A DNA stretch of 64,000 bases from Sorangium aterium. GTDB lineage: Bacteria; Myxococcota_A; Polyangia; Polyangiales; Polyangiaceae. The notes below the pieces were generated by a model. It worked only from the letters and a program-made list of their open reading frames with translations. It was not told the origin of the DNA and did not search any database. Positions 52,147 to 63,100 of this stretch are shown piece by piece. How positions within the stretch are numbered: position 1 is the stretch's first letter; every line of letters begins with the position of its first letter. The translations under genes were made by a program, and so were the position numbers. The DNA is taken from contig NZ_JAQNDK010000003.1 in the NCBI RefSeq assembly GCF_028368935.1, forward strand, positions 1,550,001 to 1,614,000. The letters are read 5' to 3'.

Positions 52147-53585
52147 GATGCCTCCTCGCTCTCCGCGTCGGTCCCGTCCTCGTCGTCCTCGTCGCTCGTC
52201 CCGTCCGGGATCACGTGGATCACCGTCCGCGCCGAGGTCACCAGGTAGCGCCGCGCCACGCGCAGCAGATCGCCGACGGTCGCCCGCCGGTAGGCGGCGA
52301 GCCGCTCGAACAGGGACGCGGGATCGCCGAGCACCGTCTCGTAGAAGCCGATCTGCTCGGCCTTGCCGGCGACGGTCTCGAGCCCTTGCAGGACCGAGAG
52401 CTCGATGCGCGCCTTCGCGCGATCGAGCTCCGCCTCGGTGACCGGCGCGCGGCGCACCGCCTCGAGGAGCGGCTCGAGGGCCGCGAGCAGCGCCTCGCCG
52501 GTGTGCTCGCCGCGGGCCGAGAGGTAGATGTCATAGAGCGAAGGATCGCGGAACGAGCCGACCCAGCCCCGGATCTCGCTCGCGATCTCCTGCTCCTGGA
52601 CGAGCGCGCGGTGCACGCGCGACGACCGCCCGGAGAAGAGGATCTCGTTCAGCAGGGCGAGGGGCGCGTGGTCGAAATCCCCGAGCGCCGGCGCGCGATA
52701 GCCGATCGCGACCTTGTGCGTGGCGGTCGGCTTCACCACCTCGGCGCGGCGCTCCGCGATCTGCGGCGGCTCGGGGCACACCTCTTCGACCGGGATCTTC
52801 GACGGCTCCTGCGCGCCGTAGTGGTCCTGCACCCCGCGCAGCGCCTCGTCGAGCGCGACGTCGCCGACGATGACCAGCGCCGCGTTGTTGGGGGCGTAGT
52901 ACGTCCGGTAGAACTCGACGCAGTCCTCGGTCGTGAAGCCCTTGATGTCCTCCATCCAGCCGATGGTCGGCCACCCGTAGGCGTGCTCGGTGAACGCCTC
53001 CTTGTAGAGCAGCTCGCTCACCGCCCCGTCGACGTCGTCGTCGACCCGCTGCCTCCGCTCGTTGGCGACGACCTCCTTCTCGCTCGACACCTGCGGATCG
53101 CGGAGGACGAGCCGCGCCATGCGCTCCGCCTCGAGGCGGAGGGTGAGCTCGAGCGCGTCCTTCGGCAGGTTCGTGTGGTAGTAGGTCCAGTCGAGGAACG
53201 TCGCCGCGTTCGTCTCGGCGCCGGCCTCCTCGAGCATCCGGTCGAACGCGCCGTGGGCGACGCTCTCCGTCTCGCCGAACATGAGGTGCTCGAAGAGGTG
53301 GGCGATGCCGGTCTTGCCCACGCGCTCATGGCGCGAGCCGACGCCGAACCAGGTCTGCAGACAGACCACGGGCGCCGAGGGGTCGACGAGCACGAGCACC
53401 TTGAGCCCGTTCCCGAGGGCGAAGCGCTCGACGCGCATCGTCGGGCCGAACGCGACGGTGGCGTCGTGGCGCAGCCGGGCGAGCGGCGGGCGTTCGCGGT
53501 TCAGCTCGACGAGCATCTCGGCGAGCGGACCCATTCGAGGGAGCGCGTTGGCGCCGGGGACCGAGTAGGCAAGCGTCTCCTGCAT
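52143..53585 (-). CDS. M16 (insulinase-like) zinc peptidase
   Basis: This 480-residue peptidase carries the inverted zinc motif HLFEH (in [16 protein letters not shown]), the downstream glutamate region [18 protein letters not shown], and the R/Y region typical of M16 (about 380-400). It has no clear signal peptide with this start. It is the catalytic half of a pair with the next gene. It overlaps that gene by four bases (GTGA) and lies 23 bp after a lipoprotein gene. Confidence 0.9.
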   Translation of the reverse strand: MQETLAYSVPGANALPRMGPLAEMLVELNRERPPLARLRHDATVAFGPTMRVERFALGNGLKVLVLVDPSAPVVCLQTWFGVGSRHERVGKTGIAHLFEHLMFGETESVAHGAFDRMLEEAGAETNAATFLDWTYYHTNLPKDALELTLRLEAERMARLVLRDPQVSSEKEVVANERRQRVDDDVDGAVSELLYKEAFTEHAYGWPTIGWMEDIKGFTTEDCVEFYRTYYAPNNAALVIVGDVALDEALRGVQDHYGAQEPSKIPVEEVCPEPPQIAERRAEVVKPTATHKVAIGYRAPALGDFDHAPLALLNEILFSGRSSRVHRALVQEQEIASEIRGWVGSFRDPSLYDIYLSARGEHTGEALLAALEPLLEAVRRAPVTEAELDRAKARIELSVLQGLETVAGKAEQIGFYETVLGDPASLFERLAAYRRATVGDLLRVARRYLVTSARTVIHVIPDGTSDEDDEDGTDAESEEAS

Positions 53586-53608
53586 GGCAGGCGCAGCCCA
53601 TACCACGC

Positions 53609-54256
53609 TCAGCGCCGCGGCGCTGCGTGGCACAAGACGTCGCTCGGATCCCGCGTCGACTGGTGGCACTCCCACCGGTCGTCGTGGCAGGAGACGACGA
53701 GGATCCCGGCGTCGTACGCCTCCTTCAGGGAGGAGCCTGCCCGCTGCGCGAGCAGGTTGGACGGGGTGCGCTCGGTGCACCCCTTGCCCATGTCGACCTC
53801 GATCTTCCTGTTCCCCTTGGCCGCCTTGACGGGGTTCGGCGGCGTCTTGCCCTTGTCGGCGGTGCGCACCGCCACGGCGAGCTTCGGCAGGATGCCCTCG
53901 AGGTAGGGCTTGTCGACGAGCGGGTCGGTCGACCGCGGCGACACCATGGCGAGCGTGTACTGGATCGCCATCATCTGCTGCTCCGGCGGCGCGCTCGGCT
54001 GGATCGGCCCGCTCGACCCGATCGGGATCGGCCGCGGCGGCATATCGCGCTTCGCGGCCTCCGCGGCCGCGGGGGTCGCCGCGGCGCTCGGGGCCGGCGC
54101 CGCGCTGTCCGCGCCCGGCGGCGCGGAGGCCGAGGCGGCCGCTTGAGGCGCCGCGGCGCGCGGATCGTCGCACGCGAGGACGGCGAGGCCGAGGGCGAGG
54201 GCGAAGGCAGGGGTCGCCGCGCGGAGCTCGCGCGGCCGGACGGGGGCGGGCTTCAT
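53609..54256 (-). CDS. Putative lipoprotein upstream of the M16 pair
   Basis: This 215-residue protein is not recognised. It has a signal with lipobox VLAC (Cys about 29), an Ala/Pro/Ser linker, and a compact C-terminal domain (about 90-215) with three cysteines (KGCTERTP, VSCHDDRWECHQST) and an HDDRWECH segment that could bind metal. It is the first gene of the probable M16 operon. Confidence 0.7.
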   Translation of the reverse strand: MKPAPVRPRELRAATPAFALALGLAVLACDDPRAAAPQAAASASAPPGADSAAPAPSAAATPAAAEAAKRDMPPRPIPIGSSGPIQPSAPPEQQMMAIQYTLAMVSPRSTDPLVDKPYLEGILPKLAVAVRTADKGKTPPNPVKAAKGNRKIEVDMGKGCTERTPSNLLAQRAGSSLKEAYDAGILVVSCHDDRWECHQSTRDPSDVLCHAAPRR

Positions 54257-54349
54257 GGGCGGCTTATACGAGCGAGCGCCGCGCGCCGCCACGCTCGCGT
54301 GGCCGCGCGGCGCTCGCGGGCGGCGCGCCGCGACCAGCGCCCCCGCGCT

Positions 54350-56152
<1,803 letters not shown>

Positions 56153-56416
56153 AGCGAGCTTCAGGGCGCGGCGACCTGACCAGCGTTGGCGGCCGCAGCG
56201 CGCGGCCTCGACCGAGATGGGAAGGAGCGGACTGGAACGTCCGCGCCCCTCCGGGGAGCGAGCCGCTGCGCGCGGCTCTACGAGCGCCGAGGGAAATGGT
56301 GGACCGCGGCGTGCCTGCTCCTAGCGCGACCCGCGCCGCGAAGCTATCCACCCCGAGCGACCGGCGCCCAGGCGTCCTGCCTCCCAGGCCCAGAGCCTCG
56401 CGGCCCCCGGCGCCGG

Positions 56417-56626
56417 TCATTTCTTCGGGATCGGCGGCGCGGCGACCGGCGGGCTCTCCAGGGACATCTGCCCCGGCAGCACGTGCTCGTAGTGCTTGAG
56501 GACCATATCTATCCCTTCGCGGATGTAGACGGCGATCGGGACCTTGGTGCGTTCGTGCAGGATCTTCAGCCGCTCGGCCTGCTCGGGCGTGATGTAGATG
56601 GTCGTCGAGACTTTCTTCCGCGACAT
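56417..56626 (-). CDS. Ribbon-helix-helix DNA-binding protein
   Basis: This 69-residue protein has the RHH strand (KKVSTTIYITPEQAERLKIL) and two helices (KVPIAVYIREGIDMVLKHY) of the MetJ/Arc/CopG class. It is probably a dimeric transcriptional repressor. No toxin gene is adjacent, so it does not look like a toxin-antitoxin antitoxin. A Pro-rich tail (PPVAAPPIPKK) follows. No ribosome site is evident. Confidence 0.78.
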   Translation of the reverse strand: MSRKKVSTTIYITPEQAERLKILHERTKVPIAVYIREGIDMVLKHYEHVLPGQMSLESPPVAAPPIPKK

Positions 56627-56939
56627 GTCACGCCCGGGAGGGTAACCCGCCAGTCTCGAAGGGGACGACTGACAAGACGTTACCCTAGATGCCGGTACGT
56701 ATGATGTCAATCGGAATGGCGCCACCGCGCTCGCCGGGGTTCGGGGATCGGCTCGGGCTTGGGTTGTGGGTCGCGTCCGTCGCGTCCGTCGCGTCCGTCG
56801 CGTCGCGCCGGGCGGGCTTCTTGATGTGCGCGCGGGCCGCGGTCTAGACTGCGGCCGAAGCTGGTCCGCGTCGGGACGGCTCGCCCGGCGCGTCGAGCTT
56901 CTGTCCCGAGGGTTCCGGGCTGGCCGGAGGAATCTCTTG
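56627..56939 (+). promoter_or_regulatory. Divergent intergenic region with a 9-bp tandem repeat
   Basis: This lies between the RHH gene start and the lipoprotein start at 56940. It includes three exact copies plus a fourth near-copy of tcgcgtccg at 56771-56806. The core tcgcgt is also the core of the 10-bp repeat at 4351. A promoter for the two lipoprotein genes should lie downstream of it, and a ggagg ribosome site at 56927 precedes the ATG. An RHH-bound operator is possible. Confidence 0.5.
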
Positions 56940-57788
56940 ATGACGCGATTCCCGCTCACCTGGCCGTCGCCCAGGTGCTCGCTCGTGGCCCTGATGACCA
57001 TCTCCGTCGCTGCCTGCGCGTCCTCGACGCCGGAGCCCTCGAGCGCGAAGGGCTCCACCAGCGAACGGGACACGGCGGTCGTCCACGAGCCCTGCGACAA
57101 GGACTCCGCCTCTGCGGAGAAGGTCGATGTGAACGGCGACCGGATACCCGACATCATCCACGTGAAGAAGGACGGTCGGGAGGTCTGTCGGGTCGTCGAC
57201 CTGAACCTGGACGGCTCGATCGACGCCTTCATCTACTACGACGGCAACGGGGTGGAACGGCGGCGCGAGTCGGACTTCGACCGCGACGGGCGGGCCGACG
57301 AGATCGCGCACTACGAGCGCGGCGCCGTCGTGTTGAAGGAGCGCGAGACCAACTTCGACAACAAGCTCGACACCTGGGACTACTACGAGGGTCCGCGCCT
57401 CGTGCGCCGCGAACGCGACTCCGACGGCGATGGGATCATCGACCAGTGGTGGCAGTTCAACAACCCGAACGACGCGAAGTGCGCGGTCGTGGCGAGCGAT
57501 CAGAACGCCGACGGCAAGGCCGATCCCGGAAGCGTGGTCGATCTCTGCGCCGAGTCGTACGGCGCGCCGAAAGCGCCCATGACCCCTCCAGGCGGCGCCG
57601 CGCCCCCGGAGGGAGGGGCGGGAGCAGGGCAGCCCGCGACCGCCGGGGCGCCGGGCGCCGCGCCCACAGCGACCCCCGCGGCGGGCGCGCCTGCATCGGC
57701 GACCCCCGCGCCCACATCGGCCCCGGCTGCGGGCGCCGCGCCCGCGGGCTCCGCGCCCGGCCAGCCGGCCGCCAAGAAGGGACCGTGA
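56940..57788 (+). CDS. Lipoprotein with calcium-loop repeats
   Basis: This 282-residue protein has a lipoprotein signal (VAACAS, Cys about 26), then four DxNxDGxxD-type acidic loops (DVNGDRIPD, DLNLDGSID, DFDRDGRAD, DSDGDGIID) as in thrombospondin type-3/EF-hand-like calcium-binding repeats, and a Pro/Ala-rich C-terminus. It is a predicted surface or periplasmic calcium-binding protein. It lies directly upstream of a paralogous lipoprotein gene, one base apart (stop then ATG), so one operon. Confidence 0.82.
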   Translation: MTRFPLTWPSPRCSLVALMTISVAACASSTPEPSSAKGSTSERDTAVVHEPCDKDSASAEKVDVNGDRIPDIIHVKKDGREVCRVVDLNLDGSIDAFIYYDGNGVERRRESDFDRDGRADEIAHYERGAVVLKERETNFDNKLDTWDYYEGPRLVRRERDSDGDGIIDQWWQFNNPNDAKCAVVASDQNADGKADPGSVVDLCAESYGAPKAPMTPPGGAAPPEGGAGAGQPATAGAPGAAPTATPAAGAPASATPAPTSAPAAGAAPAGSAPGQPAAKKGP

Positions 57789-57789
57789 C

Positions 57790-58569
57790 ATGAGGACACA
57801 AGCGCTCATCGCGCTGGCCACGCTCAGCCTGCTCGGCGCGGCGTGCAGCTCGGATCCAGGGTTCGAGGGCGCGAAGGCGCCGAAGGTCGAGACGGCTCGC
57901 AACGCCGACGGCAGCATCGACGATCGCTCGATGTGCGACTGGAAGGGCAAAGAAGATCGCGAGACGAGCGAGACCGCCGGGCCAGGCGCGATCCAGCCCA
58001 ACGTGAGGCGCGTCTGGCAGATCGTGGGCACGGGCGAAGACCGTCACAGGGCGCTCGTCTGCCGCGAGATCGACACCAACTTCGACGGGGTGAAGGACGT
58101 CGTCCGCAAGTACAACGACAAGGGCGAGAGCCTTCACGAGGAGTCCGACTCGAACTACGACGGCCGTATCGACACATGGCTCACGTTCGCCGGCGGAAGG
58201 CTGGCCGAGGTGAGGGTCGACTCCGATCACGACGGCAACCCCGACGAGTGGAAGTACTACAGCGGCGGCAAGCTCGCGCGCATCAAGCGCGACACGAACC
58301 GCGACGGCAAGCCGGACGTCTGGGAGATCTACCGCATGGGCCGGCTCGAGCGCATGGGCGTGGACATCGACGCCGACGAGCGGGTCGATCGGTGGGATCA
58401 CGACAACGAGCTGAAGCGCCGCCTCGAGGACGACGAGCGCAAGAAAGAGGACGAGGCCGCCGCTGCAGCCGCGAAGAAGGCTGCAGAAGATCAGGCCGCC
58501 GCGGACAAGGCGAACGAGGCCGTGGACGACAGCGGGAGCGCGGCGCCCTCCGGCGACAAGAAGAAATAG
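57790..58569 (+). CDS. Lipoprotein with calcium-loop repeats (paralogue)
   Basis: This 259-residue protein is related to its upstream neighbour: lipobox GAAC (Cys about 19), followed by DTNFDGVKD, DSNYDGRID, DSDHDGNPD and DTNRDGKPD loops with interspersed DTWLTFAGG and EWKYYSGG. It then ends in a lysine/aspartate/alanine-rich helix (KKEDEAAAAAAKKAAEDQAA) of coiled-coil character. Its start codon is one base past the previous stop. Confidence 0.82.
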   Translation: MRTQALIALATLSLLGAACSSDPGFEGAKAPKVETARNADGSIDDRSMCDWKGKEDRETSETAGPGAIQPNVRRVWQIVGTGEDRHRALVCREIDTNFDGVKDVVRKYNDKGESLHEESDSNYDGRIDTWLTFAGGRLAEVRVDSDHDGNPDEWKYYSGGKLARIKRDTNRDGKPDVWEIYRMGRLERMGVDIDADERVDRWDHDNELKRRLEDDERKKEDEAAAAAAKKAAEDQAAADKANEAVDDSGSAAPSGDKKK

Positions 58570-58805
58570 AGCGCGCCTCCTTCGAGCCGAGCGGAGGTCG
58601 ATTTCGCCCCCTGCCCTGACGGCGCGAGCGCGCCCAGGTGCTCTTGCCACAGCCGGCGCTCGCCGGGGCAGGCGTGCAGGCGCACCGGCGTCGGCCTCGG
58701 ATCCCAGCAGCGCACCGCCCAGGTCGGTCGACGCGGCGCGAGGGGCGTGCTTATCAGTGCCGTCTGCCGACACCACCGCGTCGGCGTAGGTCCCGAGCAC
58801 ACACC

Positions 58806-60005
58806 ATGGAAGAACGTCTGCAGAAGATCATCGCGCGCGCCGGCGTCGCCTCGCGCCGCGCATCCGAGGAGCTCATCCTCGCCGGACGGGTGCGCGTGAA
58901 CGGGCGCGTCGTGACCGAGCTCGGCTTGAAGGCCGACCGGCAGAAGGACCGCATCGAGGTGGACGGCAAGCGCCTCGTCTCCGAGGCGCCGGTCTATGTC
59001 GCGCTGCACAAGCCACGGAACGTCGTCTCGACAATGCGCGATCCCGAGGGGCGGCCGACGGTCGCCGACCACGTGCGCGGCACGGGCGCGCGGCTCTACC
59101 CCGTGGGTCGGCTCGACTTCGCGACGAGCGGCATCCTCCTCATGACGAACGACGGCGACTTCGCCAACGCGCTGCTCCATCCGCGCGGCGGCGTGCCGAA
59201 GACCTACGTGCTGAAGGTGCAGGGCGTCATGAGCGACGACGACCTCACGCCGTGGCGCGAGGGGATCCGCCTCGAGGACGGCGTCACGCTGCCGGCCGAG
59301 GCGCGGCTGCTCCGCCACGAGGGCGACAAGACGTGGCTCGAGGTGACCCTCCGCGAGGGCCGCAACCAGCAGATCCGGCGCATGGGCGAGGCGACCGGCT
59401 GGCCCGTGATGCGCCTGGCGCGCACGACGTTCGCCGGCGTGAGCTCGGAAGGCCTCCGGCCGGGAGAGTGGCGCGCCTTGACGGTGGATGAGCTCCTCCA
59501 CATCCGTGAGGCGTTCGGCGTGCCCAAGCGGATCCGAGGCGCGATGATGGGCGCGTCGTCAGGTCCGGTCGACTACCGCCGCAAGGCCAGCTCGGCCCGG
59601 TCGGACGCGAAGGCGTCACCTCGGCCTGCGCCGGAGGCCGCTGGTGCAGCCGCCCGCAGCCGAGGACCGGCGCAGCCGAGGGTTCGCTCAAGAGCGAACG
59701 CCGACGTCCCGAGCGCACCTGGGCAGAGCGCGACCGGGCGGATGGCTCGCTCCAGGACCGACGCCGCCACGAGCACGCCCGCCCGGACCCCGGCTGGGCG
59801 TACGGCTCGCTCCAGGACCGACGCCGCCCCGGGCACGCCCGCCCGGACCCCGGCTGGGCGTACGGCCCGCTCCAGGACAGACGTCGCCGCGCCGGCCGCG
59901 CCCGGACCGGGCGCCGCTAGATCTGCGCGAAGCGCCCGCTCCGAAACGAAGCCTCGAGCAGCTGAGACACGCGCGCCTCGAGCTCGCGGGCGCGAGCGTC
60001 GTTGA
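58806..60005 (+). CDS. 23S rRNA pseudouridine synthase of the RluB/RsuA type
   Basis: This 399-residue protein has an S4 RNA-binding domain (about 1-60; LQKIIARAGVASRRASEELI) and a RsuA/RluB catalytic domain with the active-site Asp in PVGRLDFATSGILLMTNDG and GRNQQIRRMGEA. Residues beyond about 260 are a basic, Ala/Arg/Pro tail with 20-residue repeats, longer than in the standard enzyme (about 290 residues total). It would modify 23S rRNA, with RluB the best guess. The last 89 bp overlap the convergent MoxR gene. Confidence 0.87.
   Translation: MEERLQKIIARAGVASRRASEELILAGRVRVNGRVVTELGLKADRQKDRIEVDGKRLVSEAPVYVALHKPRNVVSTMRDPEGRPTVADHVRGTGARLYPVGRLDFATSGILLMTNDGDFANALLHPRGGVPKTYVLKVQGVMSDDDLTPWREGIRLEDGVTLPAEARLLRHEGDKTWLEVTLREGRNQQIRRMGEATGWPVMRLARTTFAGVSSEGLRPGEWRALTVDELLHIREAFGVPKRIRGAMMGASSGPVDYRRKASSARSDAKASPRPAPEAAGAAARSRGPAQPRVRSRANADVPSAPGQSATGRMARSRTDAATSTPARTPAGRTARSRTDAAPGTPARTPAGRTARSRTDVAAPAAPGPGAARSARSARSETKPRAAETRAPRARGRERR
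59741..59890. repeat. 60-bp tandem repeat in the pseudouridine synthase tail
   Basis: Two nearly identical 60-bp units (59761-59820 and 59821-59880) with partial copies on each side encode RTARSRTDAA..TPARTPAG repeats of 20 residues. The exact 60-bp period is multiple of three and preserves the frame. Confidence 0.9.
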
Positions 60006-61080
60006 TGCCGGCGAGCGCCTGTTTGATCTCGCCGAGCGCCTTCAGCTGACTGAACAGCTGGACGTCACCCAGCGAGGCGCCGCCCGTGAGGATCTGCCGG
60101 ATCCGATCGATCTCCGCGGCGAGCGCCTCCACGCCGACGCCGAGCGCGCCGACGCGGCGGCGATCCGGGTGCTCACGAAAGAAGGCCTCGAGCACCGGCT
60201 GCACGATGCCCTCGAGGATCGCCGCCTGATCCTGGTTGTTCCAGATGTGCTTGAGCACGAAGAAGTCGCTCGCGTCGGTCGTCTGGCGGCCATCGAGGTA
60301 CGCGCTCGCCGCGAAGAGCTTGAGCATCTTCACGACACGGCGATCCGAGAGCGATATCCCTTCGGCGCGGATCTGGAACACCAGCCCCTTGTAGGCCGAT
60401 AGGAATGCATCTCCGAAGTTCATCCGCGCGCCGAACCCTCGGCCGAGCTCGGCGAGCTCGCGCGCCGCGACGAGCGGGCGGAGCGGCTCGCCGGCCATGT
60501 GCCGGATCTCCTGCTGGATGCCGCGCTGGAGCAGCTCGCTGAAGTGGTAGGCGTCGAGGTTGTCGGACTGCACCCGCAGGAGGAAGCGGTCGAAGATCGC
60601 GGTCAGCGTCTCGTCGCCGGGCACCTCGTTCGAGGCCGCGAAGACGCTGATGAGCGGGCAGCGGAGCACCTGGCCGCCGCTCGCGAACTTGCGCTCGTTC
60701 AGCAGCGTGAGCAGCGCGTTCAGGATGGCGCTGTTCGACTTGAAGACCTCGTCGAGGAACACGACCTCCGCCTCGGGGAGCATCCCCGAGGTGTTCCGGC
60801 GGTAGACGCCCTCGCGAAAAGCACCGATATCGACCGGGCCGAAGATCTCGTTCGGCTCGGTGAAACGCGTGAGGAGGTACTCGAAGTACCGGGCCTGCAT
60901 CAGCTCGGCGAGCGTGCGGATGAGCGCGCTCTTCGCGGTCCCCGGCGGGCCGAGGAGCACGCAGTGCTCGCCCGCGACGACCGCGATCATGAGCAGGCGG
61001 ATGATCTCGTCCTTGCCTAGGAACTGCCGCTCGAGGCTATGGGCAAGCAGGCGCAGGCGCTCGTGGAGCGGAGCGGACAT
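59917..61080 (-). CDS. MoxR/RavA-type AAA+ ATPase
   Basis: This 387-residue AAA+ ATPase has Walker A GPPGTAKSAL, Walker B EVVFLDEVFK and an intact arginine-finger region (TAIFDRFLLRVQS). It is closest to the RavA subfamily of MoxR chaperone ATPases, which work with a VWA-domain partner; no VWA gene is found in the window. The start at 61080 matches the family's N-terminus HERLRLLAHSLERQFLGKDE; longer frames add cysteine/arginine-rich unlike sequence. Its 3' end overlaps the convergent synthase gene. Confidence 0.9.
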   Translation of the reverse strand: MSAPLHERLRLLAHSLERQFLGKDEIIRLLMIAVVAGEHCVLLGPPGTAKSALIRTLAELMQARYFEYLLTRFTEPNEIFGPVDIGAFREGVYRRNTSGMLPEAEVVFLDEVFKSNSAILNALLTLLNERKFASGGQVLRCPLISVFAASNEVPGDETLTAIFDRFLLRVQSDNLDAYHFSELLQRGIQQEIRHMAGEPLRPLVAARELAELGRGFGARMNFGDAFLSAYKGLVFQIRAEGISLSDRRVVKMLKLFAASAYLDGRQTTDASDFFVLKHIWNNQDQAAILEGIVQPVLEAFFREHPDRRRVGALGVGVEALAAEIDRIRQILTGGASLGDVQLFSQLKALGEIKQALAGINDARARELEARVSQLLEASFRSGRFAQI

Positions 61081-61169
61081 GAGGCGAATCCTCGTATCAC
61101 AGGCCCGCCGCCTGGCGTACCGATCGGCGCATCGCCCCGTGCGTTCCCAGGACGCCGCCGCGCCGAGCG

Positions 61170-61205
61170 GTTGAGCGAAACGTTGAGCGAAACGTTGAAC
61201 AAAAC
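61170..61205. repeat. 12-bp tandem repeat, three copies
   Basis: Two exact copies of gttgagcgaaac and a third with two changes (gttgaacaaaac) lie between the MoxR gene start and the tRNA. The last unit contributes the T-rich tail of the tRNA terminator on the minus strand. Confidence 0.9.
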
Positions 61206-61233
61206 ACAGAGGCCGGTGGGTCACACCGGCCTC
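61198..61233 (-). terminator. Intrinsic terminator of tRNA-Gly
   Basis: On the minus strand a perfect 10-bp stem (gaggccggtg/caccggcctc) with a 5-base loop is followed by TGTGTTTTGTT. It lies 35 bp after the tRNA 3' end. Stem and U-tract make this the best-supported terminator in the window. Confidence 0.8.
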
Positions 61234-61267
61234 GCAGGGTCTGCTCGCTGTCGCAGAGCCTATGTCG

Positions 61268-61342
<75 letters not shown>

Positions 61343-61730
61343 AGATGTCAATCACTTAATTCAGGAAACCACATCTCAAGGCGTTTGTCAGAAAAATCCT
61401 GATTCGCGCCGGGTCATCACCGGAGGTTCGCTCCGTCGATGCGTGGCGGATGAGTACCAATCGGCGTGGTGAGAGTCAAGCTCTCAACAACAAAACCTCA
61501 AAACTTCCGTCGCCGGCAGGTTGCACGGCCGCTCTGGTCGAGTATTGTGTGGCCATTGCGAGCGAGGGGGCTCGCCAAGCAGCACCGCGCACGGTGCCGC
61601 TCACAAAAGCCTTCGCGTTCGCGACAGCGGCACCGTGTGGGGGGCTCTTACATCATAAGGGTGCCCGCCACTCGGCGCGCTCTTGGTTGGCCTGGGTCGA
61701 CCAGGCAGGTCCTTTGGACTTGGGGGGAGC
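61343..61730. other. Intergenic region between tRNA-Gly and the FHA-AAA gene
   Basis: This 388-bp stretch is less GC-rich near the tRNA (e.g. 61343-61400) and contains no supported gene. The upstream frame of the FHA-AAA gene is open but uninformative. It presumably holds the divergent promoters of the tRNA and the FHA-AAA gene; no convincing -35/-10 pair could be fixed. Confidence 0.4.
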
Positions 61731-62984
61731 ATGAACGAACAGACTGCTTTGCGAGTGGACGTTGCGGAGACAACGGCGCCGGTCCTTCAGAAAGAGTACC
61801 GGTCCGGAGTCCACGCCAAGCGACAGGATGACGACGGCGGGTGGGGGCTCGTCCTGATCGGGCTCGACGCTCCGCCGCGGATCGTGAGCCTCATGGACGG
61901 CGCCGTGATCGGCAGCGCCGCGCGCGACGGCCGCATCGAGGGCCAGGGGATCGCGCCGGAGCACGCGAAGATCAGCGTCCGCTCCGACGGTTGTTACATC
62001 GAGGACATGGACACCCACGACGGCACGTGGGTTAACGGCGTCCGCGCCCGGCGCATCGGCGTGATGCACGGCGACGTGGTGCGCCTCGGGCATCAGCTCG
62101 CGGTCTTCGTCGAGCGGCACCTCGCGCTCTACGACGGCGCGCCGTCGCGGCTGGGGCCGCTGGTGTTCGGCTCGAAGCAGCGCAAGGACTGGATCGATCC
62201 GGTGATGAAGCTGGTTCAGTCGGGCTCCAGCGTCTGCATCGAGGGCGCGCCCGGGGTCGGGAAGCGGACGCTGGCTCGCCTCGCGGCTGCGGTGCGCGAG
62301 GGCCTGGGTGAGACGCTGGTCGTCGACGGCAGCGCCGAGACGAAGCCGGTCATTCCGCCGGGCGCGCGACCGATGACATGGCTCGTCCTCGATGCCGATC
62401 GCCTGCCGCGCCCGCAGCAGCTGGAGATCGCGCACTCGGTCGGCCGCTCGAACGGCGTCAGCATCATCGCGACGACCGGACAGCCGCTCGACCGGGCCGC
62501 CGGCGACGGGCGCGTGGCGCCGTGGTTCGCTTCGCTCTTCTCCGGCAAGCGGATCACGATCCCGACGCTCGAGATGCGGCGCGAGGACGTTCCGCTCATC
62601 GTGCGCGACATCGCGGAGCGCAACGCGATCGGACTCGATCGCTTCACCCCGCAGCTCCTGGAGGCGCTCGTCCGCGCCGGCTGGCCGGGCGGCGTGCCGC
62701 AGCTCGAGTCCGCCATCGTGACCGCAGCCCAGGCTTCGCCGGACGGTCCGCTCTCCGTCACGCCGATCGCGGGATCGCTCGCACGCGGCCCGCGCATCAA
62801 GCCGAACCTCCCGCCCGCGACGGATCCGTCGCTCGCGCGCGCCCGCCTCGAGGACGCCCTCGCCCGGGCCAACGGCTCCGTCGCGTCGGCTGCGCGTGCC
62901 CTGGGCATGTCGCGGCAGGCGATCTACCGCGAGGCCGACCGGCTCGGCCTCGACATCGCGCGCCGCAGGGTCCCGCGCGGCTGA
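61731..62984 (+). CDS. FHA - AAA-like - Fis-HTH protein, degenerate sigma-54 activator
   Basis: This 417-residue protein has an FHA domain (about 40-135; EHAKISVR, THDGTWVNGVRARR), a sigma-54 activator-like ATPase (about 150-340; Walker A GAPGVGKR, with TIPTLEMRREDVPLIVRDIA resembling the sensor-1 end) and a Fis-type helix-turn-helix at the C-terminus (SVASAARALGMSRQAIYREA). The GAFTGA sigma-54 contact loop is absent and the Asp-Glu Walker B is weak (LVLDADRL). It may therefore act without sigma-54, as a phospho-regulated repressor or co-regulator. The ATG at 61731 has a ggggggag ribosome site. Confidence 0.85.
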   Translation: MNEQTALRVDVAETTAPVLQKEYRSGVHAKRQDDDGGWGLVLIGLDAPPRIVSLMDGAVIGSAARDGRIEGQGIAPEHAKISVRSDGCYIEDMDTHDGTWVNGVRARRIGVMHGDVVRLGHQLAVFVERHLALYDGAPSRLGPLVFGSKQRKDWIDPVMKLVQSGSSVCIEGAPGVGKRTLARLAAAVREGLGETLVVDGSAETKPVIPPGARPMTWLVLDADRLPRPQQLEIAHSVGRSNGVSIIATTGQPLDRAAGDGRVAPWFASLFSGKRITIPTLEMRREDVPLIVRDIAERNAIGLDRFTPQLLEALVRAGWPGGVPQLESAIVTAAQASPDGPLSVTPIAGSLARGPRIKPNLPPATDPSLARARLEDALARANGSVASAARALGMSRQAIYREADRLGLDIARRRVPRG

Positions 62985-63100
62985 GCTGACGCCCATCACA
63001 CGGCCCGTGAGCCTCGCGTGGCGTCATCGCCAAGGGGGCTCTCGGCGCGCTTCGTGATGAAACGCCAGCGCGCGCCAGGCGGACGCCCAGGCGCGGATCT

